Source: Candidatus Poribacteria bacterium | GTDB lineage: Bacteria; Poribacteria; WGA-4E; WGA-3G | Assembly (NCBI GenBank): GCA_022827185.1 | Contig: JAJDTM010000036.1 | Span: 1-47,700 of the forward strand | Length of the DNA stretch: 47,700 bases | Direction of reading: 5' to 3' | Shown here: positions 15,513 through 23,724 of the stretch, piece by piece | How positions within the stretch are numbered: position 1 is the first letter of the stretch | Layout: the number at the start of each line of letters is the position of its first letter | The notes under the pieces: model-generated | Database searches by the model: none | What the model was told of the DNA's origin: nothing | The model's input: only the letters and a program-made list of their open reading frames with translations | Position numbers and translations under genes: made by a program

Positions 15513-16466
15513 ATGGCATATCTGCTCACCGGTGGCATGGGCTGCATCGGTACTTACGTTATCCGCGACCTGTTAGCTGCCGGTGAAAAGGTAGTGGTTT
15601 ACGATTTTGCTTACGATCTGACCATTCCAAAGATGGTACTCACGGACGAACAGATTGAAGGGTTCACCTTCGTGCAAGGCGACATTACCGACCTACCGCA
15701 CGTCTTACGGACGGTTCAAGAATATGAAATTGATCGCGTGATTCATCTCGCCTCGTGGCAGGTACCGGCGTGTAACGCGAATCCACCCCAGGCGTTAAAA
15801 GTCGTCTGTGAAGGCACGATCAATATATTGGAAGCGGCGCGTATCTTCAATCTTAAACGTGTCGTTTGGGCAAGCAGCGTCGCAGTGTTCGGTGCCCCTG
15901 AAGACTATAACCACCAACAGATTCTCAATGACGCGCCACACTATCCTAAGTTCATTTACGGCGCGTGTAAATCCCTTAATGAAAAATACGCAACGCACTA
16001 TTTCGATGCCTATGGTGTGGATTCAATCGGATTGCGATTTACGGCTGTCTACGGTGTCGGTAGGACCCGCGGAATGAGTTCGTTTACAACGCAGATGATT
16101 GAAGCAGTAGCGATGGGTGAACCGCATGTCTGTCCATTTGGCGATGATGCGGTGGATTGGCAGTACGTGGAGGATGTCTCGCGTTCGATTGTCGTGGCGT
16201 GTACTTGCCCAACGACGCAGACACGTGTATTCAATGTGAAAGGGGGTATCCGCCCTGTTAAAGAAGGTGTGGCGTATCTCAAGACATTGGTGCCGGAGGC
16301 AGAGATTACGTTGGAGCCGGGGGTATTTGGCATTTCATGGGATTATGATGCAACGCCTATCGCTGAAGAGATGGGGTTTACGCCTGCCTATACGATGGAG
16401 CAAGGGATTCTGAAAACGTTTAATCGTTTTCGCGAGCGTGCAGGATTGGCACAGATAGCATCGTAG
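15513..16466 (+). CDS. NAD-dependent epimerase/dehydratase (extended SDR)
   Basis: 317 aa. Ribosome site AGAGGAG lies about 10 nt before ATG. The N-terminus LLTGGMGCIGTYVIRDLLAAG gives the GxxGxxG NAD site; VIHLASWQ, WASSVAVFG and Y149-G-A-C-K153 supply the catalytic Ser/Tyr/Lys set; RFTAVYGVGR and DWQYVEDVSR follow as in nucleotide-sugar epimerases. Members epimerise, dehydrate or reduce sugars or related metabolites; the substrate cannot be deduced. It follows the GGT-SDR-Rieske run on the same strand but is separated from it by the repeat array. Confidence 0.9.
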   Translation: MAYLLTGGMGCIGTYVIRDLLAAGEKVVVYDFAYDLTIPKMVLTDEQIEGFTFVQGDITDLPHVLRTVQEYEIDRVIHLASWQVPACNANPPQALKVVCEGTINILEAARIFNLKRVVWASSVAVFGAPEDYNHQQILNDAPHYPKFIYGACKSLNEKYATHYFDAYGVDSIGLRFTAVYGVGRTRGMSSFTTQMIEAVAMGEPHVCPFGDDAVDWQYVEDVSRSIVVACTCPTTQTRVFNVKGGIRPVKEGVAYLKTLVPEAEITLEPGVFGISWDYDATPIAEEMGFTPAYTMEQGILKTFNRFRERAGLAQIAS

Positions 16467-16536
16467 GGGCAGAATATGTCTGTCCCACGTAATGCAAGAA
16501 AAATTGTGAACTTTGTGACGCATTAAAACGGTACGC

Positions 16537-16782
16537 CTATTTATCATATAGTGGGCAATAGATAGGGTGCTCGCCAAAAATCTTATATTTGCCTACCTGT
16601 AGCACCACCTTCTCGCAATACTGGCACAGCAGTAGCCCGACAAACACTCCGCTAAAAAATCCGATAATCCCGATGAGGACGATGATTAAGATCATGCGTC
16701 GCGGGAGTTTTAGTGTTGGTGTTGAGTTTTCCGCGGAAAAATGGTGTATCTGTCTGTTTTTCTGTTCAGCATTTGTTTGCAT
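16537..16782 (-). CDS. Small single-pass membrane protein with CxxC motif
   Basis: 81 aa, not recognised. A polar N-terminus is followed by one hydrophobic segment (MILIIVLIGIIGFFSGVFVGLLL) and a short tail CQYCEKVVLQVGKYKIFGEH ending in IYCPLYDK, which has a C-x2-C pair and a third cysteine. This could be a membrane-anchored zinc-ribbon-like tail. The ribosome site is weak, so coding status is moderate. It is 68 bp downstream of the two multi-pass membrane genes on the same strand. Confidence 0.5.
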   Translation of the reverse strand: MQTNAEQKNRQIHHFSAENSTPTLKLPRRMILIIVLIGIIGFFSGVFVGLLLCQYCEKVVLQVGKYKIFGEHPIYCPLYDK

Positions 16783-16850
16783 TCAAGTCATAAACTCCGA
16801 CTTTAGAAAAGAATGTTCCACAGAACTTCAAAAATTCTCAATAGATATCA

Positions 16851-17555
16851 TTAGCGAGATATTAGCACTGTAGCCATTACAATCCCGAATCCGATGTATA
16901 TGACCCCGGCAATTATAAAAAAAGGCACCAGTCCCTTGTAACGGGCAGGTGTATTTTTCCGCATCACCAAGATTGTCCATGCAGTCATAGCAACACCACT
17001 CACAAAATATCCTATCGTCAGGTCCCAAGATGCCTCTACATGAGATATATCAGAAGCGAGTGCATTTATCACCACCACTATATTGCAAACGAAGGCATAC
17101 CCAGTTGCAATAACACAGAGAACTATGCCAATTAACAGCCGTCGAGTTATAATGGGTGCCAGTTTCATAATCACAAATAGCCATACAGAAAAAGCGAAGC
17201 TATAAAAGATTCCTGCCATTCTTGGCATCCAATTGACTTCCGGCATCAGTGGCACAATCATGGCGATCCCCAACCCGATAATACAGCAGCCTGATGCGAT
17301 AATAACCTTGCCACTGATCGTCACGGATGTAGGTCGATTCTCAAGAAACAGCGGATAGATACCGTGAAGGATCCATAGAATACCGTAGACTATCAGCGTT
17401 CCTCCCGCCAATGTTCTTGTCAATGTTGAATTTATGTCTTGCGCCCAAGGCAATACTTGAAACATTAAAAGGAGACAGACTTGCCCACTACCAACCATCA
17501 TTTCCCATGAAAACTTTAGGGGTGCTGTAAGTTTTTCTGTGATTTTCTTAAACAT
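16851..17555 (-). CDS. Seven-helix integral membrane protein of unknown family (paralogue B)
   Basis: 234 aa with about seven hydrophobic segments and no catalytic motif I can recognise. ATG 17555 follows AGGAG with 5 nt spacing. The second and third helices carry GIYPLFLENRPTSVTISGKVIIASGCCIIGLG-like sequence that closely parallels the adjacent upstream gene, so the two are tandem paralogues. The likely location is the cytoplasmic membrane. The pair may act as a heterodimer, which is inference only. Confidence 0.75.
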   Translation of the reverse strand: MFKKITEKLTAPLKFSWEMMVGSGQVCLLLMFQVLPWAQDINSTLTRTLAGGTLIVYGILWILHGIYPLFLENRPTSVTISGKVIIASGCCIIGLGIAMIVPLMPEVNWMPRMAGIFYSFAFSVWLFVIMKLAPIITRRLLIGIVLCVIATGYAFVCNIVVVINALASDISHVEASWDLTIGYFVSGVAMTAWTILVMRKNTPARYKGLVPFFIIAGVIYIGFGIVMATVLISR

Positions 17556-17603
17556 ATCCGCTCCTACGTTGATGTATAGTTCGTCATAATAAAAATATTG
17601 TCC

Positions 17604-18293
17604 CTATATTGCTTCTATAATATACGCCAGTCCGATGCCGATGAAGCTTATTCCACAAACGATACCAAGTGGCACGACTAACCTAACCTTCTCCTGAAGC
17701 ACTTTCCGAGGGATCAAAAGGGTCCATACAACAATCGCGCCACCGTTCAAAATTGCTGTCATTGCCTTTCCCGCTGGAGTGAATATTGGCGGAACATCGT
17801 TAATAATCGACAATACTATTGAGACAACCCCATGACCGATAGGGTACGCACTTGCGACAACAAGGGCACCCACGCCAAGACGCAACGAGAGCGTCACAGG
17901 CGATACTTTCAGAATCACAATAGACCCTATCAAGACTGCCAGATTTGCTGATACCGATGCCACTACAAGCACCCAGTCATTTACCATGAACATTTTGGTC
18001 TCAAAGAACAGAACTTTTAAGATTGTCACGACCCATAATCCGCCAATGCCACTTCCAACTGCGATTAAGATAATGCTCGCAATGTACACAGATGTGGTTC
18101 TGTTTTCACTGAACAGAGGTACAATACCTAAACTAATCCACACAACGCTGATAAAAATTAATCCGAATGCTGTCGTTATCCCACCTTCCGTACCAAGGGT
18201 TATCGGCAGGAACCCGAAAACGAGGAGAACTACGGGGTATCCGTTGATTGCTTCCGATGAAAACTGAGTATTCTTTGAAGACTGATCAGACAT
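17604..18293 (-). CDS. Seven-helix integral membrane protein of unknown family (paralogue A)
   Basis: 229 aa with about seven hydrophobic segments. ATG 18293 follows AGGAG with 5 nt spacing. The motif GIVPLFSENRTTSVYIASII matches the GIYPLFLENRPTSVTISGKV stretch of the next gene, and the helix order is the same. The gap to the paralogue is 48 bp, so they are probably cotranscribed. No enzyme or transporter signature was recognised. Confidence 0.75.
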   Translation of the reverse strand: MSDQSSKNTQFSSEAINGYPVVLLVFGFLPITLGTEGGITTAFGLIFISVVWISLGIVPLFSENRTTSVYIASIILIAVGSGIGGLWVVTILKVLFFETKMFMVNDWVLVVASVSANLAVLIGSIVILKVSPVTLSLRLGVGALVVASAYPIGHGVVSIVLSIINDVPPIFTPAGKAMTAILNGGAIVVWTLLIPRKVLQEKVRLVVPLGIVCGISFIGIGLAYIIEAI

Positions 18294-18313
18294 CTTGACT
18301 CCTTTCTTGAAGT

Positions 18314-18319
18314 ATTATA
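18314..18319 (-). promoter_or_regulatory. TATAAT -10 box upstream of the paralogous membrane genes
   Basis: A perfect TATAAT lies on the minus strand 21 bp before the start codon. The -35 is poor (GTTCAA at 16 bp spacing), so only the -10 is called. The rest of 18320-18552 holds no recognisable gene. Confidence 0.4.
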
Positions 18320-18552
18320 TCAACAATTCCGAGACTTGAACAGATCAAAGTGGTAGCGGCTACCCAACTATCTGCAATATCTGTTTGTCGAGTCATGAAG
18401 ATTCCGATTATTAAGGACGCAATTTGTCGGAGAAAAGGGTGCAAACTTTCAGAAAATCGTAAAAATGAGAGATCCCTCTTAAATCGTAGTTTGTTGGAGA
18501 AGGTTTGTGCAGGGGTTACAAGCCTGGTGATCGAAAAGAGGCTGCCGAACTC

Positions 18553-19134
18553 CTATAATGTGCCTATAAGCTGCCGAGTAAAAATTAATCCGACGACACA
18601 AATAATTGCTGTCAAGGTGCGTTTTTCACTTTTAATAGCGCGGGCGAGAGAAAAATCATGCGGAGAGGCATCTGGATAGGAATGAAATTGCGGAATAAAG
18701 CGAGGCACCTGTTCTCGGTAGACTTGATACACCGTACCGCAGGATTCCAACAGATATGCCTCTTCTAACGCAATAATGGGTAGATATTGGAAGAAATAGC
18801 CAACTATGAGTATCGCAACGAGCCAATAGACATTTGCTACAAGGCAGACACCGAGGCTGAGTAGAAAGTTACCGAGATAGAGCGGGTTACGGACGTATCC
18901 ATAGGGCCCCGTGGTGACGAGGTCGCGGGCAGCACCGAGGGTTCTCGCACGGGTGGAGGCACCAGCATATCCGACTGCCCATATCCGAAGCAACTCGCCG
19001 ATAACAATAAACGGTATACCAACTGCTACTGTGTGCCACATAGGTTTGGCGAAATAGAGCAGGGCAAAGATAAACGGGATCGGGGTGAAACTACGGATTT
19101 TGAAGAAGAAGTTACCAATTTTTGAGGAGATCAT
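18553..19134 (-). CDS. Isoprenylcysteine carboxyl methyltransferase/phospholipid methyltransferase-like membrane protein
   Basis: 193 aa from ATG 19134; an in-frame TTG at 19155 extends it by seven codons into the duplicated repeat. Several membrane helices precede the signature TTGPYGYVRNPLYLGNFLLSLG and a C-terminal EEAYLLESCGTVYQVYREQVPRFIP. These match the ICMT/PEMT superfamily, where the GPYxxVRHPxYxG loop binds S-adenosylmethionine. Bacterial members methylate lipids or unknown substrates. It follows lptG by about 145 bp, a gap filled by a tandem 60-bp repeat. Confidence 0.87.
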   Translation of the reverse strand: MISSKIGNFFFKIRSFTPIPFIFALLYFAKPMWHTVAVGIPFIVIGELLRIWAVGYAGASTRARTLGAARDLVTTGPYGYVRNPLYLGNFLLSLGVCLVANVYWLVAILIVGYFFQYLPIIALEEAYLLESCGTVYQVYREQVPRFIPQFHSYPDASPHDFSLARAIKSEKRTLTAIICVVGLIFTRQLIGTL

Positions 19135-19138
19135 GTTT

Positions 19139-19258
19139 TCTGTGGTGTTATCCAAAATACAATAACCCCCTAAATCCCCCTTATCAGGGGGACTTTAATC
19201 TGTGGTGTTACCCAAAATACAATAACCCCCTAAATCCCCCTTATCAGGGGGACTTTAA
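19139..19258. repeat. 60-bp tandem duplication containing the CCCCCTTATCAGGGGG hairpin
   Basis: Units 19139-19198 and 19199-19258 differ by one base (T/C at 19151/19211). Each contains AACCCCCTAAATCCCCCTTA and a CCCCCT-TAT-AGGGGG-type hairpin, the same element seen near 28300-28390. The unit covers the alternative TTG start of the methyltransferase gene and may act as a terminator-like hairpin after lptG. Confidence 0.93.
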
Positions 19259-19278
19259 GAGGAAAGCGTAAATCCTCT

Positions 19279-20340
19279 TTATTTAGGTGTACGCCAGATC
19301 ATGATGCTCCCGACGGTGGCGTAGAGAATGTTCGCCCCCCAACAGGCGAGAAACGGGTGAAGCTTACCGTTCTCACTGAGTCCTTCAAGCGTAGCGAAAG
19401 AGAGTGCCCAATAGATGAAAGAGAGGAAAAACGCAATGACCAGTCCAGCAAAAAATCCTGCCCTACCGAATCTGATGGCGATTGGCGCGCCGAGCATCAC
19501 GACGACGACAGCTGCGAATGGATAGGCCGTTTTATGATGCAATTTCACCTGCTCCTTACGCGAAATCTGACCGGCTTCGCGTTTATAGGCGATCTGCTCT
19601 CGGAGTTCTTTGATCGTCATTGCTCTTGGATCTTTTTCACTTCCGATAAAACGCGCGGGGTCTTCGTGGCGTTCAATAACATGGGTGTCGAAAGTTTCGT
19701 AATCGACCTCAATGCCTTTCTCAAAGTGGCGAATAAATCCATCGGTGAGTTCCCACTCGGTCGGTGTCCAAGTCGCGGCCTTCGCGAAAGTTATACGCTC
19801 AAGCCGGTTTTCCGGATCGTATTCATAAATCGTTAACTGGCTGATTTCCTTAGCATCCAAAACGATCCGCTGGGAGTAAAAGATACGGTTGTCTTTGCCT
19901 TTAAAAACGATGTTCCTACCGCGTCGGGGTCTGACTTTATTTTGCAAGAGATGCGCTTCGTGAAAGGCAGGGGAGGCAACTCGATTGTAAAAAATGGCGA
20001 AGAGTCCACAAATAATGAGGGTAATAATTAGAATGGGTGCGAGGAGTCGGTAAACACTGATGCCCCCTGCTTTCATTGCGGTGAATTCGTTGCGCCTAAC
20101 CATGCGTCCGAGCGTAAAAAAGACAGCGACAAAACCAGCAACCGGCACCATTTCCATAATCCGACGCGGGGCTTGGTATAAGACGATCTTGACGGCGGTG
20201 GTGTAGGAAATATCGTTCTCAAACTTTTTGAGATCGTAATCTAACAGTCGGACGACAATAATCAGCGCGATAAAAAATAAGAGTCCGACAACAAAGGCTT
20301 TGAGGTATTCACGAAGCAGGTACCGGTCAAGAATGTTCAA
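19279..20340 (-). CDS. lptG: LPS export ABC transporter permease LptG
   Basis: 353 aa. Starts NILDRYLLREYLKAFVVGLL, with early helices and RMVRRNEFTAMKAGGISVYRLLAPIL, the YjgP/YjgQ signature loop. A periplasmic beta-jellyroll region occupies about residues 130-260 and three helices follow (AYPFAAVVVVMLGAPIAI ... ILYATVGSIMIW). LptF and LptG form the inner-membrane permease that, with LptB, drives LPS to the Lpt bridge. It is 64 bp downstream of the lptF-like gene in the same direction. Assignment of F versus G is by gene order and resemblance. Confidence 0.9.
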   Translation of the reverse strand: MNILDRYLLREYLKAFVVGLLFFIALIIVVRLLDYDLKKFENDISYTTAVKIVLYQAPRRIMEMVPVAGFVAVFFTLGRMVRRNEFTAMKAGGISVYRLLAPILIITLIICGLFAIFYNRVASPAFHEAHLLQNKVRPRRGRNIVFKGKDNRIFYSQRIVLDAKEISQLTIYEYDPENRLERITFAKAATWTPTEWELTDGFIRHFEKGIEVDYETFDTHVIERHEDPARFIGSEKDPRAMTIKELREQIAYKREAGQISRKEQVKLHHKTAYPFAAVVVVMLGAPIAIRFGRAGFFAGLVIAFFLSFIYWALSFATLEGLSENGKLHPFLACWGANILYATVGSIMIWRTPK

Positions 20341-20404
20341 GGCGTATGTCCTACATCAAATATTTCTAAGATTTCGTGTGGTTGAAAACATTGTGAAGTT
20401 TGGC

Positions 20405-21607
20405 TTAAGATTCAGCTTTCCTACTGACGACAATCGGAACCTTGCTATCTCGGTCGCGCCACGCGCGGATTTTCCCTTCAGCGATCATCCAGAAAGTGAA
20501 GCCGATCCCGAATATACCTATCACAATATTGGGGAGCCACATGGCGAGGGTTGGCGGTAACATTCCGTTTATACCGCCATTCTGACCGACTTGGAGCAGC
20601 AAATAGTACACCACAATCACGGCTAAGCCGATTCCGAATCCGAGCATCCTACCGCCCTGTTTCACCATCAACCCCAGCGGGACCCCTATTAGTCCGAGTG
20701 CCAAACACGCAAAGGGGATAGAAAACTTTTTGTGGTATTCAACCTCGGCAGAACGAATTTTCTGGCGGGTGTAGTCCTGGTTTGTACTGGTATGTAAATT
20801 GGATCTCAATGTCCCAATGAACACCTTGAGTTGTGAAATGCGCATTGAACGGGGGTTCTGGCTCTGAAATGCGCTGCGTTCAAGATCTTCGGTTAGTTGA
20901 AGTGCGAGTTGTTGTTGCTGAAATTTTGTTATACGAAAATCGTCTAAATTGCTGATTTCAGGCGCGTAAGTGAGTCCATCATAAAGCGTGAGCATCGCTC
21001 TGCCATCTTCAAAACCGAGACTTGCTTCTTGTGCATGACTGAATCGTGGCCGTCCGCTCCAGATATTATCCCAGATTTTGACGTTCTGCATGCGCCCGCT
21101 TTCTGCGTCCATAGATTCGTACATCCAGAGTTTACCTTCGTTTTCCAACTCTTTCATGACGGTGGCTTCTTCTAAAACGAAAGCGGGTTTGTGCCTGCGG
21201 ATATCGCGTTGGAGGGTAGCATAAGCTCGGTTTGCCTGCGGGAGCGCGTAGTCTATCAACACAAGATCCACAACGCTCAGCACCACAGCGACTGTTAGCA
21301 GCGGGAACATGAGTTGATGAAAAGCGATGCCGTGCGCTTTCATAGCGACAATCTCGTTATCCGTAGAGAGCCTTCCAAGTGCCAACAAAATAGCAACTAA
21401 CATTGCCATCGGCAGAGATAACACAACCGTCGCTGGCATCACATAGATCAGCAGCTCAACGAGATAGAGCGGACTCACGCCCTTCTGCACAAAGAGTTTC
21501 GTCAACCGAAAGAGGTCGTTGAAGATGAGCATGAGGGTGAAACAGATAAGTGCTATTATGAAAGGTGGCAAAAATTCTTTGAGTATATATCGTGCTAATA
21601 TTCTCAT
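20405..21607 (-). CDS. lptF: LPS export ABC transporter permease LptF
   Basis: 400 aa. Starts MRILARYILKEFLPPFIIAL, then ATVVLSLPMAMLVAILLALG and RLSTDNEIVAMKAHGI, the characteristic LptF/G cytoplasmic loop. The periplasmic domain spans about residues 125-285, followed by FSIPFACLALGLIGVPLGLM and two further helices. Partner of the adjacent lptG. Its presence indicates an outer membrane carrying LPS-like glycolipid. No lptB or lptC is in the window. Confidence 0.92.
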   Translation of the reverse strand: MRILARYILKEFLPPFIIALICFTLMLIFNDLFRLTKLFVQKGVSPLYLVELLIYVMPATVVLSLPMAMLVAILLALGRLSTDNEIVAMKAHGIAFHQLMFPLLTVAVVLSVVDLVLIDYALPQANRAYATLQRDIRRHKPAFVLEEATVMKELENEGKLWMYESMDAESGRMQNVKIWDNIWSGRPRFSHAQEASLGFEDGRAMLTLYDGLTYAPEISNLDDFRITKFQQQQLALQLTEDLERSAFQSQNPRSMRISQLKVFIGTLRSNLHTSTNQDYTRQKIRSAEVEYHKKFSIPFACLALGLIGVPLGLMVKQGGRMLGFGIGLAVIVVYYLLLQVGQNGGINGMLPPTLAMWLPNIVIGIFGIGFTFWMIAEGKIRAWRDRDSKVPIVVSRKAES

Positions 21608-21685
21608 ATTTCTTGCGGGACTGTAAGATGCCTCAATAATTTTATCGGTTTGATTATGATCGGTAGCGTAGTGCTGTTTCTATTG

Positions 21686-21741
21686 GTTGATTTGTGCCGA
21701 AAAAACCTTCGCTATTTTGTTAGTTGATTTGTGCCGAGAAA
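21686..21741. repeat. Short direct repeat in the lptF upstream region
   Basis: GTTGATTTGTGCCGA occurs at 21686-21700 and again at 21723-21737, each followed by an A-rich stretch. The pair could be duplicated regulatory DNA upstream of lptF or a dispersed repeat. The remainder of 21608-21856 is AT-rich with overlapping divergent promoters near 21845. Confidence 0.6.
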
Positions 21742-21821
21742 ATCTTTATTTTTTTAATGCCTATAATTACGACAGTTTACGGGACAAAAGATCAGTGAAT
21801 AATGAACCGCTCTTATTTAAT

Positions 21822-21850
21822 TTGAAATTACGTTTCAGAGATGTTATTAT
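21822..21850 (+). promoter_or_regulatory. Promoter giving a probably leaderless transcript of the 21857 gene
   Basis: TTGAAA (21822-21827), 17-bp spacer, TATTAT (21845-21850). The predicted start site, six to seven bases downstream, coincides with the ATG at 21857, and no ribosome site is visible. The minus strand offers TATAAT at 21846-21851 with TTCAAA 17 bp away for lptF, so the two -10 boxes overlap. Confidence 0.55.
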
Positions 21851-21856
21851 ATCTTT

Positions 21857-22351
21857 ATGGAACTTACGTTTGAATCAATTCAACTCACAGCTGACGATCT
21901 GAAGGATTTAGCGGCACGCCATGCTTCCGCCCAAGAACTCTATTCTCCAACATCCCCAAAGCCGCCTGTAGCGCAATTCGGTTGGCGCGATAGATGGTGG
22001 TTGAACAACTCGGCATCGCAGCAAGTTGCCATTCATTACTGGTTTTTCGAGTCGCACGACGAGGCATGCACAGCGGCTGATGAAGGTAGATTTCGACTCT
22101 CAGCAAAGACGGTGCTAAAATTTGGTGGATATGACTCTATCTATCAACCTCCACCGAATGACGACCATGGACTCGGTGACGTAGTTTGGCAAACGGGTGC
22201 GAATTTCTTGTTCGTTCAACAGACTGTCATCGTGCTGGTAGCGGAAATTGGAGGGCGAGTTTCCGAAGAAACGACCCTCAGCATTGCCCATAAAATCCTT
22301 GAGAAAATCAACGATGCAGTTATCAGTCGTCAGTTATCAGTCGTCAGTTAA
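21857..22351 (+). CDS. Hypothetical protein, divergent from lptF
   Basis: 164 aa, not recognised. It has no signal peptide or membrane segment. Notable stretches are QFGWRDRWWLNNSASQQVAI, FLFVQQTVIVLVAEIGG and an amphipathic helix near the end. The last ten residues (VISRQLSVVS) are encoded by AGTTATCAGTCGTCAGT repeats, so a repeat element has supplied the C-terminus and stop codon. The promoter directly abuts the ATG. Confidence 0.65.
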   Translation: MELTFESIQLTADDLKDLAARHASAQELYSPTSPKPPVAQFGWRDRWWLNNSASQQVAIHYWFFESHDEACTAADEGRFRLSAKTVLKFGGYDSIYQPPPNDDHGLGDVVWQTGANFLFVQQTVIVLVAEIGGRVSEETTLSIAHKILEKINDAVISRQLSVVS

Positions 22352-22450
22352 GAGATTTTTGGGAACCGTTGGTGCCTCAATTCGGTAACGACGGTTACCA
22401 AGGGATGACCAACAATCAGACACCGAACTGAAAACTGATAACCGATAACT
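22318..22450. mobile_element. MITE-like palindromic element, copy 1
   Basis: The element has AGTTATCAGTCGTCAGT units at the left (22318-22350), a central imperfect palindrome from AACCGTTG to CGACGGTT (22364-22396), and inverted AACTG/ACTGATAACCGATAACT units at the right (22426-22450). No coding capacity. It shares its plan and central sequence, in opposite orientation, with 23561-23710; the two flank the aldolase gene. Confidence 0.65.
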
Positions 22451-22477
22451 ATTTCCGCGTTCGCGAATCCCTCCACC

Positions 22478-23542
22478 CTAATAGTCCTGATACCATGTTG
22501 CGGATTGCTTGGCGACCTGAACGTTTTTGGCACCACCGAATTGGCGATGCTCAAACCACGGGAGTGCGTTCTCTGCTGCGGCATTTGCGTTCTTGAAGTT
22601 CGTCGTCGCTTTGTTGTCAAGGAATTTCTGAACTGCATCGGTATCAGGATAGTATTGGAAAACATCTTTCCAGATGGCTCGCCCACAGAGGAAGCCGCTT
22701 GCCCCAGCACCGGTTGCGAGGTTAACGTTCTCAATGAATTCCTCAATATCCACACCGGCACTTAGAATCACCCACGGTAACGTCGAAGTTTCGTCCAATT
22801 TCTGACAGACTTCCTTGACTTCAGCGAGTTCATACGCCGATTCGCCCGCATAAAAACTCGCATCCTGATAATCCGCCGTGTACTTCAAGTCGGCGGGGAA
22901 TTCTAATTTTAGGATGTCAACTTTGTAACTTGGATCTGTGAACTCTTCAACACTCCTAATCACGAGGTCCGGCTTCTGCTTTGCGAACCCAACACTTTTC
23001 GCCGTGCCTTCAAGGGCATAACTCACCAATTCCAAGAGAAATGGTAGATCCTGCTTTTCACATTCATCACCGACATGACGGACAAAGGCTTGCTGATGCT
23101 TGAGGGTTTCTGCGGAAGCATCGGGATGGTAGTAAGCGAGGAGTTTAATGGCATCTGCGCCGGCACGTTGTGCCTTCGCGATCGTCCAATTTGCTATCGG
23201 ATTGGAGAGGCGTTCGTTCTCGGCGACACCTTCGCTGACATAACCGGATTCTTCATAAGCCAACAGTAGCGCGACCTCCCTTGGGATTTCAGTGATAGAG
23301 TAGGGATGCCCGTAAATCGGGTCGGTAAGAACTGCGGTAGCATTTGGGGAAAGGACTCGAGTAATCAAAGTTTTAAGTGCAGCGACATCTTCATATTGGA
23401 CATCTGTTTTGTCCGTGTTGAGCGCATCTGCGAGTGCTTGTACCATGGAGCCTCGTTGGTCGATTGCCATCATTTTAAAGCGACCATTGGCATCGGCGAG
23501 TTTCATGATACCTCGCAATTTTCCAGAGGAAATATCGTTCAT
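22478..23542 (-). CDS. lacD: Tagatose 1,6-bisphosphate aldolase (LacD-like class I aldolase)
   Basis: 354 aa, slightly longer than the ~326 aa LacD. Matches across the length: MMAIDQRGSMVQALAD, LTDPIYGHP, LLAYEESGYV, AGADAIKLLAYYHPDA, CEKQDLPFLLELVSY, and the Schiff-base lysine K212 in VDILKLEFPADLKY. PWVILSAGVDIEEF and GASGFLCGRAIWKD form the phosphate end of the barrel. The enzyme cleaves tagatose 1,6-bisphosphate to dihydroxyacetone phosphate and glyceraldehyde 3-phosphate, and LacD relatives can accept stereoisomers. AGGAG lies 6 nt before ATG. No other tagatose-pathway gene is adjacent, so use on another ketose bisphosphate or a sulfo-sugar is possible. Confidence 0.88.
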   Translation of the reverse strand: MNDISSGKLRGIMKLADANGRFKMMAIDQRGSMVQALADALNTDKTDVQYEDVAALKTLITRVLSPNATAVLTDPIYGHPYSITEIPREVALLLAYEESGYVSEGVAENERLSNPIANWTIAKAQRAGADAIKLLAYYHPDASAETLKHQQAFVRHVGDECEKQDLPFLLELVSYALEGTAKSVGFAKQKPDLVIRSVEEFTDPSYKVDILKLEFPADLKYTADYQDASFYAGESAYELAEVKEVCQKLDETSTLPWVILSAGVDIEEFIENVNLATGAGASGFLCGRAIWKDVFQYYPDTDAVQKFLDNKATTNFKNANAAAENALPWFEHRQFGGAKNVQVAKQSATWYQDY

Positions 23543-23560
23543 TGACTTCTCCTTTTTAGT

Positions 23561-23710
23561 AGTTATAAGTTATAAGTTATAAGTTATAAGTCTGTTTTTT
23601 GATGCTTGATCATCTCTTTTTAACCGTCGTTTCCGAATTGAAACACCGACGGTTACCAAAAGATATTGACCAATTAGCCTCTCTTAACTAAAAACTTATA
23701 ACTTATAACC
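23561..23710. mobile_element. MITE-like palindromic element, copy 2
   Basis: AGTTATAAGTTATAAGT units (23561-23591), a central perfect 8-bp palindrome AACCGTCG/CGACGGTT (23622-23654), and inverted AACTTATAACTTATAACC units (23685-23710). The centre, read in reverse, matches copy 1 at 22361-22400 with only a few differences. It separates the aldolase from the polyprenyl synthase gene. Confidence 0.65.
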
Positions 23711-23724
23711 AATGACTCCTCGTT

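Noticed and set aside
18350..18679. 109-codon plus-strand open frame between membrane genes
   Set aside because: It overlaps the 3' end of the methyltransferase gene antisense, has no ribosome site and a basic, unstructured composition.
21687..21902. 71-codon plus-strand open frame upstream of the hypothetical gene
   Set aside because: It overlaps the promoter and the start of the better-supported 21857 gene in another frame and has no ribosome site.
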